DNA of 21,822 bases from positions 1-21,822 of IMG/VR virus record IMGVR_UViG_3300024518_000712; one strand, given 5' to 3'. The DNA is from a virus. The position numbers and the translations under genes were made by a program. Shown here in pieces: positions 13,228 through 20,192 of this stretch. Under the pieces are notes generated by a model. It had not been told where the DNA came from. It ran no database searches and saw only the letters and a program-made list of their open reading frames with translations. How positions within the stretch are numbered: the first letter of the stretch is position 1; each line of letters opens with the position of its first letter.

Positions 13228-16200
13228 ATGACCGTGCCAACTACACTGGTAATCGACGCTACCCAGCAGACGCTGGAGGTCACCACTTCTCGGGACGCCA
13301 TCTCGCTACGGGGCCGCGACATTGAGACGGGGACGCCCACCAATGGCGAGGTGCTCACGTACAGCACCAGCGCGTCCGAGTGGATTTACCAGAGTGTAGA
13401 CGAGAACGTAGACGACCGCGTGGCGGCGCTTATACAGGACAGCGCAGGCGGTGGGCTGACGTGGACATACGATGACGCTGCCGGGACGCTGACCCCTGCC
13501 TACGTTGGCGACTCGACGTTGGTGACGACCGGGGCGCTCAACTCCGGCAGCATTTCGAGCGGCTTTGGGGCCGTCAATATCGGAAGCTCGGCCCTGACGG
13601 CTGGCGCGGCTTCGTTTACGACCCTAGGTGCTACTGACGACGTGACACTAGCCGCGACGAAGAAGCTGTATCTCGACGGTGGCAATAATACGTTCATCAG
13701 TGAGTCGGCGGCAGATAATATCTCGTTCACTACGGGTGGCATCCAACGGTGGAATATTAACGCCAGCGGCCACCTACTAGCGGAGGGCGATAACAATTAC
13801 GACATCGGAGCCTCGTCAGCCAACCGTCCTCGCGATGTCTATATAGCGGGCACGACCACGGGTGCCGCCGCTTCGTTTACGACCATCAGCGGTTCGACAA
13901 GCCTCGCCCTAGCCAGCGGGGCAACCGTCACGGGCATCGACAACGGCTCGCTTGGGACGAGCGCGACCCTGCTCGCTACGCAGGGCGCGATCAAGACCTA
14001 CGTCGACGCACAGGTCACCGCCCAGGATCTCGACATCATCACCTCGTTGGGCAACATCGACATCGACCTCGACAGTGAGTCGCTGACGCTGACGGGTGGA
14101 ACGGGCCTAGCGTCCAGCGCGACAGGGACCACGGTGACCTTCGCCATCGACGCGACCGTGGCGACCCTGTCGGGTAGCCAGACGCTGACGAACAAAACCA
14201 TCGCGGGCGGATCGAACACGCTGAGTGCAATCGCGAACGGTTCACTCACGAACAGCACGGTGGCTTATGGCGGAGTCACGTTGGCCCTGGGGGCATCTGA
14301 TTCGACGCCTGCGTTCAACCTCTCAGACGCTACTGCGTACACGGGCGACAGTGCGCTCGTAACCGTGGGCACGATATCCAGCGGGACGTGGAATGGCTCG
14401 GTCGTAACGGGGGCCTACATCGACGCGACAAGCTCACCGCTCGCGAACACCAAGATCTGGATCGGTAGCGCCTCGAATGTAGCTGCCGAGTTCGCGCTCT
14501 CTGGTGACGCCACCATGACAGCCGGGGGCGTCGTGACTGTATCGACTGCCGCCGCTTGTACAGGCAACGCTGCGACAGCCACCCTAGCCAGCACCGTAGT
14601 CGTAGTGGACTCGACTGACGCGACCTCGAATATCGCGATGTTTGACTCCTCAACGGGATCGCTGGCAGTGAAGACCGATGACGGAATAACATATAATTCT
14701 AGCACTGCTGCTCTCTCGGCAACTACTTTTATCGGTGCGCTCACGGGCCTCGCCTCCACAGCGACCCTCGCGAGCACGGTTGTCGTGGTGGACAGTACTG
14801 ACGCGACTTCCAATATCGCGATGTTCGACTCCCCGACTGGATCGCTTGCCGTAAAAACGGACTCAGGGATCACTTATAACTCCAGCACTGCGGCGCTCTC
14901 GGCGACCACTTTTGTTGGAGCCCTCACTGGAAACTCGGCCACCGCGACTGCTCTCCAGACGGCTCGCACCATAGGCGGCACCAGCTTCGACGGCACCGCG
15001 AACATCGCGGTGGGCTTATCAGCTACGGCCACAGCCCTCGCGACGGCTCGCGCCATCAACGGGACAGACTTCGATGGGACTGCGGCGATCACCGTTACTG
15101 CCGCCGCCGGGACGGTGACCGGGGCCACGCTGAACTCTGGGGTCACGGCTTCCAGCCTGACGAGCCTCGGCACCCTGACCTCGCTGAGTACTGGGGCTAT
15201 AACTGCTACGGGCGCTCTTACGACTATTTTCCAAGCTGTTAATTCTGGCAACCCCGAGTTCAAATTAGGATCATCGGCGGCAGAATGTCTGCGTATTCAG
15301 ACCGTCTATGACTCCAGCGCCCAGACGCTCAACTATGTCATGTTTGACACGGCGGCGGCGAGCGTCACAGGGAATAAGGGCGAGATTCGATTTCAAGTGG
15401 ACGGCGATGCGAGTAACCTAAGCACCGTCAAGTTTCAAGATGAGGGTGTTGATATTGCCGGGAATCTGGCGCTGGGCACTGTGTTCGCTGTAGGAAGCAA
15501 CCCATCCGGTACTGGCACCATCCGGCTCACCAAGAACTTCGGGATCTTCACTCGCAATAACGCCAACGATGCGAACAAGGCGTGCGTGTCCGAGAACACC
15601 GTTACTGGGAATGGCACTCTCGATTTCGGTGATAACGCTCAGTGGGATGCCCTTCGCTTCCATTGTTCAACTGCCAACGTGATGGAGCTTACCTCTTCAG
15701 CTATCAACCTTAACAAGGCGGTGACAGCTTCTAGCACGAGCACCCTAACGGGCAACGTAGGGATCGGACAGGCTGCTGGTGGACAGGCGCTTGGGGTTCT
15801 ATTCGCGACTGGCGACGAGTACATATCGGACATGGTTCATTCTGACGCCACCACTCCCTTCGGGATACGGATGCGGTTTACTGGCGGTGCGCCAAATGAC
15901 GCTACGCAGGAGTTCCTGAAGTTCACTGACAGCAGCGCAACACGGGCGGTCCTTCGTTCCAATGGAGGGCTCGCGAACTTCCAGAGCAATAACGCGGACC
16001 TCTCAGACGAGCGGCTGAAGACCATTCACAACCCCACGGAATCGAAGTGGGACGCCCACCTGGCGCTTGAAGTGATCGACTATCACTACAACGACAGCCC
16101 CGATACGCGGCTATTAATCGGAGTGGGCGCACATCAAGCTGGAGAGTGCGACGAAAGGCTCTGCAACACTGACGGATGGGAAGAAGACGGCGAGAAGTAT

Positions 16201-16314
16201 CACGGTGTCTACTCCAAGGATCTTTCGTTCTACACGATGAAAACCGTGCAGGAGTGCCAAGCTCGAATCGTCGCCCTTGAGACCACCATCGCAGAGCTAC
16301 AAGGAGCAGCATGA
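13228..16314 (+). CDS. tail fibre with C-terminal S74 intramolecular chaperone, 1028 aa
   Basis: Long Ser/Thr/Ala/Gly-rich fibre, probably trimeric. Residues 1 to about 440 contain fibre repeats such as GSQTLTNKTI and TQGAIKTYVDAQV. Residues about 452-573 are a near-perfect two-copy repeat of 61 residues, followed by two copies of a roughly 28-residue A-T-A-L-x-T-A-R-x-I-x-G-T-x-F-D-G-T-A repeat. The C-terminal region from Ser926 (SDERLK, Ser926 and Lys931) to the end is a Peptidase_S74 domain, which helps trimers fold and then cleaves itself off, leaving a coiled coil (TVQECQARIVALETTIAEL). Host recognition probably lies around residues 670-920. ATGA overlap with the next gene. Confidence 0.92.
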   Translation: MTVPTTLVIDATQQTLEVTTSRDAISLRGRDIETGTPTNGEVLTYSTSASEWIYQSVDENVDDRVAALIQDSAGGGLTWTYDDAAGTLTPAYVGDSTLVTTGALNSGSISSGFGAVNIGSSALTAGAASFTTLGATDDVTLAATKKLYLDGGNNTFISESAADNISFTTGGIQRWNINASGHLLAEGDNNYDIGASSANRPRDVYIAGTTTGAAASFTTISGSTSLALASGATVTGIDNGSLGTSATLLATQGAIKTYVDAQVTAQDLDIITSLGNIDIDLDSESLTLTGGTGLASSATGTTVTFAIDATVATLSGSQTLTNKTIAGGSNTLSAIANGSLTNSTVAYGGVTLALGASDSTPAFNLSDATAYTGDSALVTVGTISSGTWNGSVVTGAYIDATSSPLANTKIWIGSASNVAAEFALSGDATMTAGGVVTVSTAAACTGNAATATLASTVVVVDSTDATSNIAMFDSSTGSLAVKTDDGITYNSSTAALSATTFIGALTGLASTATLASTVVVVDSTDATSNIAMFDSPTGSLAVKTDSGITYNSSTAALSATTFVGALTGNSATATALQTARTIGGTSFDGTANIAVGLSATATALATARAINGTDFDGTAAITVTAAAGTVTGATLNSGVTASSLTSLGTLTSLSTGAITATGALTTIFQAVNSGNPEFKLGSSAAECLRIQTVYDSSAQTLNYVMFDTAAASVTGNKGEIRFQVDGDASNLSTVKFQDEGVDIAGNLALGTVFAVGSNPSGTGTIRLTKNFGIFTRNNANDANKACVSENTVTGNGTLDFGDNAQWDALRFHCSTANVMELTSSAINLNKAVTASSTSTLTGNVGIGQAAGGQALGVLFATGDEYISDMVHSDATTPFGIRMRFTGGAPNDATQEFLKFTDSSATRAVLRSNGGLANFQSNNADLSDERLKTIHNPTESKWDAHLALEVIDYHYNDSPDTRLLIGVGAHQAGECDERLCNTDGWEEDGEKYHGVYSKDLSFYTMKTVQECQARIVALETTIAELQGAA
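14581..14946 (+). repeat. two tandem 183-bp repeats (61 residues) in the fibre
   Basis: Copies 14581-14763 and 14764-14946 encode 61-residue units identical at about 55 positions. By hand count about 29 codons differ synonymously and 6 non-synonymously. The duplication is therefore old and the protein sequence has been held by selection, or the copies have avoided recombination. Confidence 0.85.
14947..15114 (+). repeat. two degenerate repeats of about 28 residues in the fibre
   Basis: Two successive units share A-T-A-L-x-T-A-R-x-I-x-G-T-x-F-D-G-T-A, a repeat common in phage tail fibres, where each unit adds a shaft turn. The boundaries are approximate. Confidence 0.7.
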
Positions 16315-16652
16315 CGACTTATGATTGGGAGTTTGGCGAGTTAGACTGCTACAAAATCTATGAGGGCCAGACCGATGTGGTCTTCGATGTCGCCTGGAGG
16401 CTGAACGCCAGAGATGGTGGTTACTCTGCAAGCGATTGGGGCAATCTGGAGGTGGCCTATGAATTGGGCGATCCGTTCACTCCATTCGCAGATTTGACAG
16501 AGGTGATTGTCCAGGGCTGGTGCGAAGCTGGTCTGGATGTGGATGCCATCAAAACGGCGCTCGACGCGAAGGTCGCTGGACTGAAGAATCCGACGACCGA
16601 GGCGCTAGATCCTCCGTGGGTGCCTAGCCCCGATGACGGTCCCGAAGCGTAG
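16311..16652 (+). CDS. conserved small phage protein after the fibre (DUF7936-like), 113 aa
   Basis: Begins MTTYDWEFGELDCYKIYEGQ and continues TDVVFDVAWRLNARDGGY and LGDPFTPFADLTEVIVQGW, a pattern I remember from short conserved proteins (DUF7936 type) of marine phages. It is soluble, with a C-terminal helix (DVDAIKTALDAKVAGL) and a Pro-rich end. The ATG overlaps the fibre stop (ATGA), so translation is coupled to the fibre. A role with the fibre or tail tip is inferred; no function is established here. A gap of 60 bases with no recognisable feature follows. Confidence 0.7.
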   Translation: MTTYDWEFGELDCYKIYEGQTDVVFDVAWRLNARDGGYSASDWGNLEVAYELGDPFTPFADLTEVIVQGWCEAGLDVDAIKTALDAKVAGLKNPTTEALDPPWVPSPDDGPEA

Positions 16653-16712
16653 CGTCTGCCGCCTAGTCGTATTGGCGGGAGCGATCCACGTAGAACTGGA
16701 CGCGCTTAAACG

Positions 16713-17021
16713 ATGAGGGTCATGGAAACACTTCAGCAGGTAGTACCATCAGCTAAGGCCATCGGCGTCGTGGTTACGATAGCCGCAGGCGCTTTCCTAG
16801 CCGGGGTCGGCGCTGTCTTGAACTGGGGCGAATACACCGATCTGCCAGCCGATGTCTCCCTACTACAGGAGCAACGTGTGGCCGCTGATGGGACTATCGC
16901 AGAGCTTGCCGAGGGCCTTGAGGAAGCTGCACTGGAGCGGGCGCGGATTCTCTGTCTGGTCAGGCTAACGGCTACCGGGGAAACACTCTCACCACTCGAA
17001 GTCACGGAGCGTTGCCCATGA
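16713..17021 (+). CDS. small membrane protein of the lysis cassette (holin- or spanin-like), 102 aa
   Basis: One strong membrane segment (about residues 15-37, IGVVVTIAAGAFLAGVGAVL) is followed by a charged region predicted to form a coiled coil (about 48-80). This topology fits an i-spanin or a single-pass holin. No nested lipoprotein gene was noticed that would complete a spanin pair. A second ATG at 16722 (METLQQ) is an alternative start; neither has a strong Shine-Dalgarno. Its stop overlaps the start of the 3TM holin gene, placing it firmly in the lysis operon. It contains two cysteines near the C-terminal end. Confidence 0.7.
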   Translation: MRVMETLQQVVPSAKAIGVVVTIAAGAFLAGVGAVLNWGEYTDLPADVSLLQEQRVAADGTIAELAEGLEEAALERARILCLVRLTATGETLSPLEVTERCP

Positions 17022-17428
17022 GCGGGCCTCTCAGTTTTATCTCGGGGTTGATCAAGCCCGTCACAGCATTAGTGGACGACCTCCATACATCGGATGAGGA
17101 GCGGCTCGCCGCGAAGGGCGTCCTGCTCGAACTCCAGACAGGGCTGATGTCGCAGACGCTCGCCTACGAGCAGAAGCTGGCGGAGTCTCAGGCCAGCATC
17201 ATCGTCGCTGAGGCCACGGCCAACAGTTGGCTGACGCGCACGTGGCGTCCGATCACGATGCTCACCTTTGTATTTCTTGCGGTCTATTCCCAGTTCACTG
17301 GCACTGAGATCCCGCAGGACATGTGGACAGTGATCAAGATCGGGCTCGGCGGGTACTTAGGTGGCAGATCAGTAGAGAAGTCGGTAGGCGCGATCACTGA
17401 AGTGATGAAACGCAAGGAGCAAGTCTGA
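17018..17428 (+). CDS. holin of the GTA_holin_3TM type, 136 aa
   Basis: Features of the 3TM holin family known from gene transfer agents: an amphipathic N-terminal region, a long helix (about 22-68, with EERLAAKGVLLELQ), then NSWLTRTWRPITMLTFVFLAV (about 69-89) and a second membrane segment ending GLGGYLGGRSVEKSVG (about 109-124). The RTWRP and GGRS-EK elements are diagnostic. ATG 17018 is preferred over an upstream TTG at 17012, because it makes an ATGA overlap and has GGAG upstream. It makes the inner-membrane hole before the endolysin acts. Confidence 0.88.
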   Translation: MSGPLSFISGLIKPVTALVDDLHTSDEERLAAKGVLLELQTGLMSQTLAYEQKLAESQASIIVAEATANSWLTRTWRPITMLTFVFLAVYSQFTGTEIPQDMWTVIKIGLGGYLGGRSVEKSVGAITEVMKRKEQV

Positions 17429-17901
17429 TGGCTCACGATTGGCCGGGAGGGTTCAGCCTCCAGTTCTTCGGTCCCTCCGAGTTCGACCACCCTGATCTGA
17501 TGGACCCGACGTTCCTGCAAGACCTCGACCGCCTGCGGATGAGATGCGGCTTCCCTCTCACGATCACCGACGACGCACGTGATCAAGAAGATCTCGACCG
17601 CATCTACGCGAGGGAGATCGCGAAGGGCTTGTCGTATCCGACAACGTCGGCGCACCTCCATATCGACAACACCTTGGTGAGGTCAGTGGACCTCAAGCCT
17701 GCAACGCCACGAGCGGGCGATGGCTCCGACTTGAACCTGGAGGAGCGCGAGTTGGTGTTGACGTTCCAAGTCCTCAAGCTATGGGAGGATGCCGTGTGGC
17801 CGCACCTTGGGCTCGGCATCGAGACAGCACACTGGCACATCGACGACACGCCGCGCCTCGGCGAGCGTCGGCCAGCGTTCTGGGTTGCCGTCAGTAGATA
17901 G
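17428..17901 (+). CDS. endolysin, peptidase M15-like (D-Ala-D-Ala carboxypeptidase/L,D type fold)
   Basis: 157 residues, directly after the holin with a TGATG overlap. The zinc site fits M15: SAHLHIDNTLVRSVDLKP gives His76 and Asp88, and IETAHWHIDD gives Glu132 and His135 (the ExxH pattern). The RCGFPLTITDDAR segment (about 39-51) before the site is also family-like. It probably cleaves peptidoglycan cross-bridges or stem peptides at the end of infection. There is no signal peptide, so export depends on the holin. The gap to the opposing gene is only 9 bases, and I see no clear terminator between them. Confidence 0.85.
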   Translation: MAHDWPGGFSLQFFGPSEFDHPDLMDPTFLQDLDRLRMRCGFPLTITDDARDQEDLDRIYAREIAKGLSYPTTSAHLHIDNTLVRSVDLKPATPRAGDGSDLNLEERELVLTFQVLKLWEDAVWPHLGLGIETAHWHIDDTPRLGERRPAFWVAVSR

Positions 17902-17910
17902 GGAGTCCGC

Positions 17911-18033
17911 TTAGTTTTTGTCTTCCCTCGCGTCCAGATAAATCTCGACCACAGCGGCCACGCAGAGGAAGAGGAAGAAGCACCATCCCACCATCAAGAC
18001 GAACTCCACGTCGTAGCCGTATGGGCCACTCAT
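17911..18033 (-). CDS. 40-aa membrane protein, last gene of right leftward operon
   Basis: MSGPYGYDVEFVLMVGWCFF, then a continuous hydrophobic stretch (about 10-31) and a charged tail ending LDAREDKN: a single-pass membrane peptide. ATG 18033 has AGGAAG 5 bases upstream and overlaps the preceding stop (ATGA). A longer reading from 18117 overlaps the previous gene out of frame and is rejected. It lies next to, and opposite, the endolysin gene. Function is unknown; small membrane peptides of this type include holin-like proteins, superinfection-exclusion factors and antiholins. Confidence 0.75.
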   Translation of the reverse strand: MSGPYGYDVEFVLMVGWCFFLFLCVAAVVEIYLDAREDKN

Positions 18034-18152
18034 GGCGACTTCCTGAACGTCACCCAGTGGGTGTGCGCGGCCAGCCAGCCGTAGCGGACGCCGTAGCTCA
18101 CCGCGATGACAGCGCACGCTCCCGCGAGGGCGACCAGCGGCCAGCGTTTCAT
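18030..18152 (-). CDS. 40-aa membrane protein, overlaps its neighbours
   Basis: A 41-codon frame, short enough to be missed by length cut-offs. MKRWPLVALAGACAVIAVSY has a basic start and a hydrophobic segment (about 5-20), followed by VRYGWLAAHTHWVTFRKSP. It could be an inner-membrane protein or carry an uncleaved signal anchor; there is no clear lipobox, although AGAC is weakly similar. GGAGG lies 5-6 bases before the ATG. Both ends overlap neighbours as ATGA, the arrangement used throughout this operon, which strongly supports it. Confidence 0.7.
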   Translation of the reverse strand: MKRWPLVALAGACAVIAVSYGVRYGWLAAHTHWVTFRKSP

Positions 18153-18400
18153 AGTGACCTCCTCACCGCATCACGGCAGTCCGCACCTGTGTCTTCTTCC
18201 GGCGTCTCGTATAACACGTCGAAGTCTGGGTGGTTCGACCTGTACCATCGAAGAAGCTCCGTCAGATATTCGGCTCCCTTGTACAACTCATGGAGCCCAT
18301 CGCGACCCTCGTAGCTGTAGTCCCCAACGAGGCAGTCAGCGTGATTGCCGATTATGCGGAGCCCCCTCACAACGCTCGGCGTCAGCGGCGGGCGTCTCAC
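18149..18400 (-). CDS. hypothetical protein, 83 aa
   Basis: Unrecognised, helical, soluble. Starts at GTG 18400 with GAGGAGG about 6 bases upstream and overlaps the preceding stop as GTGA. Visible segments: SVVRGLRIIGNHADCLVGDY and GLHELYKGAEYLTELLRWYR, then a short acidic section (ETPEEDTG). No membrane segment or catalytic motif. The position in a tightly coupled early-type operon suggests an accessory host-modifying protein, without proof. Confidence 0.75.
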   Translation of the reverse strand: MRRPPLTPSVVRGLRIIGNHADCLVGDYSYEGRDGLHELYKGAEYLTELLRWYRSNHPDFDVLYETPEEDTGADCRDAVRRSL

Positions 18401-18651
18401 GGTGTCCTCCTCTTCAGCGGGTCACGCTCGCGGAAGCCCTGGAGCGTGACGCCATGCTCGTGCGCCACCTCGCGGATCGTCTGTGGCACGAGTTCGTCGG
18501 TGAACGGCGGCTGATACTTCGAGCGCGAGGATGTGCGCTCGACCGTCCCGTCTGACCAGAGCCTCCACGACTTGCGGTAGCGGCCATCTCCGTTGTGTGT
18601 GGCTTTGCCTTTGCTCGACTTTACGAGGATGTGGCCTGTGGGGATCGTCAT
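18397..18651 (-). CDS. hypothetical basic protein, 84 aa
   Basis: Starts at ATG 18651 (MTIPTGHILVKSSKGKATHN), overlapping the preceding stop. A much longer reading from 18960 is the shadow of other genes. Strongly basic, with RYRKSWRLWSDGTVERTSSR resembling a small beta-hairpin unit and a C-terminal helix (DELVPQTIREVAHEHGV). No known family recognised. Nucleic-acid binding is possible from the charge; nothing more can be said. Confidence 0.75.
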   Translation of the reverse strand: MTIPTGHILVKSSKGKATHNGDGRYRKSWRLWSDGTVERTSSRSKYQPPFTDELVPQTIREVAHEHGVTLQGFRERDPLKRRTP

Positions 18652-18848
18652 GCTGTCTCCTTCGGCCACGTCAGTGGCTGGGGGTTCTCTAGGAAGGCCC
18701 GCTGAAGCGGCGGGATAGGCGTGTACGCGCCCTTCCAGCGTCTCAGGGTGCGAGGGTGTACCCTCATCACCTCTTGGGCGAAGCGGGCGTCTGTCAGCTT
18801 CGACTCCTTGATGCGAGCGTGGAGCAGGATCACGTGCTTGTTCTTCAT
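18648..18848 (-). CDS. small helix-turn-helix DNA-binding protein, 66 aa
   Basis: Residues about 18-44 (LTDARFAQEVMRVHPRTLRRW) fit a helix-turn-helix of the XRE/Cro class: a first helix, an alternating turn and the recognition helix PRTLRRW, followed by a basic loop. The protein is little larger than a single HTH domain, like Cro. ATG 18848 has GAGGAG upstream; its stop overlaps the next start. It is the only clear transcription-factor-like gene in the window, so it is the first candidate to bind the palindromic operators. This link is inference. Confidence 0.75.
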   Translation of the reverse strand: MKNKHVILLHARIKESKLTDARFAQEVMRVHPRTLRRWKGAYTPIPPLQRAFLENPQPLTWPKETA

Positions 18849-19210
18849 CGTGCTCTCCTCTCTCTGGCTTTGGCGTAGCGTTCTTGGTTTCTAGTGAAGC
18901 GTGGGAGGTGCTCCTCGCAGACCTTCCAATCGTCTGCGTTACCCCGAATGTCGAGCCCATTACGGAGCGGCACCGAGTCGTAGGGATGCACCGGGGCGTT
19001 CATGCCAACGCAGTAGTCGCAGTAGTCGGTGCGGATGCTCCAGTGACCCTTGTCCTTCACCTCGCGGAAGCCGCTGCCGCCGAAGGTCAGAATCGTCATA
19101 CCCCACGAGATCGGAGCGGAGCAGTGCGGGCAGAAGTCGCCGTCCACTTCCCCGTAGGCGACGGGCTTGCGGCACTTGGGGCACGGCGGTCGGTGGGCCT
19201 TGGCTGTCAT
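18845..19210 (-). CDS. double zinc-ribbon protein, 121 aa
   Basis: Two metal sites are visible: Cys10-Pro-Lys-Cys13 with Cys27-Pro-His-Cys30, and Cys64-Asp-Tyr-Cys67 with Cys98 and His101. The first is a classical zinc ribbon. The middle region (WGMTILTFGGSGFREVKDKG) is beta-like and the C-terminus is a basic helix (RNQERYAKARERRAR). Starts at ATG 19210 after GGAGGG and is coupled to the following gene by ATGA. Such proteins may bind RNA polymerase, nucleic acid or other proteins; the role is unknown. Confidence 0.8.
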   Translation of the reverse strand: MTAKAHRPPCPKCRKPVAYGEVDGDFCPHCSAPISWGMTILTFGGSGFREVKDKGHWSIRTDYCDYCVGMNAPVHPYDSVPLRNGLDIRGNADDWKVCEEHLPRFTRNQERYAKARERRAR

Positions 19211-19423
19211 CTATCCCTCCTGTGTGCGAACACGCTTCGGGAGGCGAGGCATCGCAAGCTGGGAGTCACAGTCAATGCAGTAGGCTAGTCCACCCTCCCT
19301 GCTGAGGATCTCTTCGACGGTGACGTAAAGGCTCCCGTCTGGCCCTACGACTTGGGCCTCGGGGCCACAGTCAGGGCAAGTAAGCTCGAAGCAGACTGCT
19401 GTCGCGATCTTGGCGGTCTTCAT
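19211..19423 (-). CDS. small zinc-ribbon protein, 70 aa
   Basis: Starts at ATG 19423 (MKTAKIATAVCFELTC), with AGGAGG about 7 bases upstream, and overlaps the preceding stop. Cys16-Pro-Asp-Cys19 and Cys49-Ile-Asp-Cys52 make a zinc ribbon, with a GSLYVTVEEILSREGG strand-helix between. It has a basic tail (RLPKRVRTQEG). It lies directly before the double zinc-ribbon gene. The frame from 19576 in some readings is not coding. Function unknown. Confidence 0.75.
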   Translation of the reverse strand: MKTAKIATAVCFELTCPDCGPEAQVVGPDGSLYVTVEEILSREGGLAYCIDCDSQLAMPRLPKRVRTQEG

Positions 19424-19818
19424 GGCGTTACCTCCTGCCTCGGAAGGATCACTGCCCAGTTCATCTTGCCACGGCGGGGGCAGTAGCCGTTGTCCTCTAC
19501 GACCTCGCCCCCCTTGACTACCATCGCGTGATGACCCGCCGCGACCATCGCGTCCCTGCCGTCCTCTCTCAGCCACCTCGCCAGAGTTGGGTCATCGGAC
19601 CAGTGATACCAGATGATCTTGGCGTCTGGGATATACTCCCTGACCACGGCCAGCCACGCCCTGTCGTTGCACCAGCCCCGCTTGCCCTTGTTGGAGGGGT
19701 GATGGCGGACCAGATCAGCCGCCTCCTCCTTGGAGACATCTCCGTAGCCCATGAGGGTCAGGACATAGGCCAGCGCGGTCGGCACACAGTACCTCGCCCA
19801 CGTTGCTCGGTCAGCCAT
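19420..19818 (-). CDS. papain/C39-like protein with Cys-His-Asp/Asn motif, 132 aa
   Basis: From ATG 19818 (MADRATWARYCVPTALAYVL). Cys11 is in a Y-C-x-P-T-A-L-A helix start, the usual nucleophile context of C39/papain-like peptidases. GHHAMVV (His96/97) and EDNGY (Asp109/Asn110) can supply the base and third residue in the right order and spacing for a minimal papain-like domain. Between them are helix and linker sections (SKEEAADLVRHH and GWCNDRAWLAVVREY). It lacks a signal peptide, so it probably acts in the cytoplasm, on unknown targets. The start overlaps nothing; TGA of the upstream gene is 1 base away. The active site is inferred. Confidence 0.7.
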   Translation of the reverse strand: MADRATWARYCVPTALAYVLTLMGYGDVSKEEAADLVRHHPSNKGKRGWCNDRAWLAVVREYIPDAKIIWYHWSDDPTLARWLREDGRDAMVAAGHHAMVVKGGEVVEDNGYCPRRGKMNWAVILPRQEVTP

Positions 19819-19819
19819 C

Positions 19820-20134
19820 TCAGGCCCCCTTCGAGCACATCCACTCCAGTGCTCTCTCATGGTGGATGGACACGCCGCGCTTCGGCAGGCGTCCGCGCCA
19901 TGCCACTGCCTCGCGGATCTCCTGTGGCGCTCTGGTGGCCTCATAGCCCACCTTGACGGCTGGCCCCTTGGGGGTGAGTCCGTTGTGGGTGACCCATGCG
20001 AGGTAGGCAAGGCATCCGCCTGCCGTCATCATCCGGTCGCCCATCTCGAAGTCGGTGCGGCTCTTGGCTCCGCGCCCGCGAAGGTTGTGGACCCTGTACA
20101 TCCCCCGGTTCTCGCCACGCTGGATCGGCGTCAC
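19820..20134 (-). CDS. hypothetical protein, start uncertain, about 104 aa
   Basis: The frame ending at 19820 looks coding (GAKSRTDFEMGDRMMTAGGC, then LAYLAWVTHNG and RGVSIHHERALEWM), but no good start codon fits. A strong GGGAGGTGG at the end of the previous gene leads to GTG 20190, which is in the wrong frame and stops after 19 codons. In the right frame, protein-like sequence (TLRQAIERLAGYHPK) extends up to about 20188 without ATG, GTG or TTG. The GTG at 20134 is the first usable start, although its ribosome-binding site is weak. Possible explanations: a one-base indel, a non-standard start or a real late start. No family recognised. Confidence 0.55.
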   Translation of the reverse strand: MTPIQRGENRGMYRVHNLRGRGAKSRTDFEMGDRMMTAGGCLAYLAWVTHNGLTPKGPAVKVGYEATRAPQEIREAVAWRGRLPKRGVSIHHERALEWMCSKGA

Positions 20135-20192
20135 CCTGATCTTGGGGTGATAGCCCGCCAGCCGTTCGATGGCCTGTCGTAGAGTGACACGA

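Noticed and set aside
14581-15114. CRISPR-like array or recombination repeats in the fibre
   Set aside because: The repeats are in-frame, contiguous and protein-coding, with no spacers.
13500-15263. Series of minus-strand open frames under the tail fibre
   Set aside because: They mirror the repetitive Ser/Thr/Ala codons of the fibre, have no ribosome-binding sites and make Val/Ala/Pro-rich sequence typical of shadows.
16653-16712. Promoter or regulatory element between the post-fibre gene and the lysis genes
   Set aside because: Only a weak 5-bp inverted repeat (CCGCC/GGCGG) is visible, and no promoter hexamers.
17880-17945. Bidirectional terminator between the endolysin and the opposing operon
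   Set aside because: There is a short T-run (AGTTTTTG), but only a 5-bp stem with a loop of about 20 bases could be drawn, which is not convincing.
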